A stretch of DNA of 6,542 nt from the NCBI GenBank assembly GCA_025656435.1, contig JAHXHT010000133.1:1-6542 (forward strand). The letters run 5' to 3'. Every line of letters begins with the position of its first letter. Position 1 is the stretch's first letter. This stretch comes from Candidatus Thiodiazotropha sp. (ex Gloverina cf. vestifex). Its GTDB lineage: Bacteria > Pseudomonadota > Gammaproteobacteria > Chromatiales > Chromatiaceae. Of this stretch, positions 6,427-6,542 are shown piece by piece. A program made the position numbers and the translations under genes. A model generated the notes under the pieces. It worked only from the letters and a program-made list of their open reading frames with translations. It did no database searches and was not told the origin of the DNA.

Positions 6427-6542
6427 TCACCCTATCTCATGTTCGATCGCCCGTTCGCTGATCGCCATGGAAGGCTGAAAGCCGAGGCGATTAGTCCCCG
6501 ATAGGCGTAGGCGCGGTTGTATGGCCGTAATTGTGACTGTTA
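6427..6542 (-). other. Unidentified right-edge block; possible C-terminal fragment of a minus-strand gene or part of a repeat
   Basis: One minus-strand frame is open from the right edge to a TGA at 6429-6427. It would give 37 residues ending in the motif AISERAIEHEIG, just before the possible terminator. I do not recognise the peptide. A second minus frame is also open for 35 codons after a TAA at the edge, so openness alone is poor evidence. The block could instead be non-coding or part of a dispersed element. No plus-strand gene with a ribosome binding site is seen here. Confidence 0.25.

Noticed and set aside
6440..6505. Plus-strand ATG ORF of about 21 codons near the right edge
   Set aside because: It has no ribosome binding site, is very short, and shows no recognisable product.

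Overview
The window looks like ordinary chromosome from a gammaproteobacterium. The main evidence is a full-length RapA that is collinear with the enterobacterial protein, together with a UPF0114 (YqhA-type) membrane protein, a small c551/c552-type cytochrome c and a PCuAC copper chaperone. Base composition is near 50% GC. I suspect a free-living or symbiotic marine sulfur-oxidiser type, but that is an impression and the sequence does not prove it.

Layout from left to right. (1) Positions 1-920 carry a plus-strand EAL (c-di-GMP phosphodiesterase) gene whose upstream GGDEF half is cut off. Only the last residues of the GGDEF domain, from about position 87, remain in frame. The sequence before about position 85 is unrelated and may be the end of an inserted element. 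(2) rapA lies on the minus strand (958-3837) and converges on the EAL gene with 37 bases between them. (3) A divergent promoter region of about 150 bases separates rapA from a plus-strand pair: a UPF0114 membrane protein with a GTG start and, five bases after its stop, a COG1833/DUF123 GIY-YIG protein with a likely TTG start. (4) A monocistronic exported cytochrome c follows and ends in a strong Rho-independent terminator. (5) After about 300 bases without a convincing gene comes an exported copper chaperone. The full H-X10-M-X21-H-X-M copper site is present, and the protein ends in a Met/Lys/His-rich tail. (6) The last 240 bases hold a 12-bp hairpin, a possible minus-strand terminator, and an unidentified block running off the right edge.

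The genes do not form one pathway. The cytochrome and the copper chaperone are both periplasmic and both fit respiratory electron transfer: PCuAC proteins help deliver copper to cytochrome oxidase, and small c551/c552 cytochromes donate electrons to terminal reductases. They are separated by a terminator and are probably transcribed independently. I found no previously undescribed system. The best leads are the apparent disruption of the GGDEF-EAL gene at the left edge and the unexplained block at the right edge.
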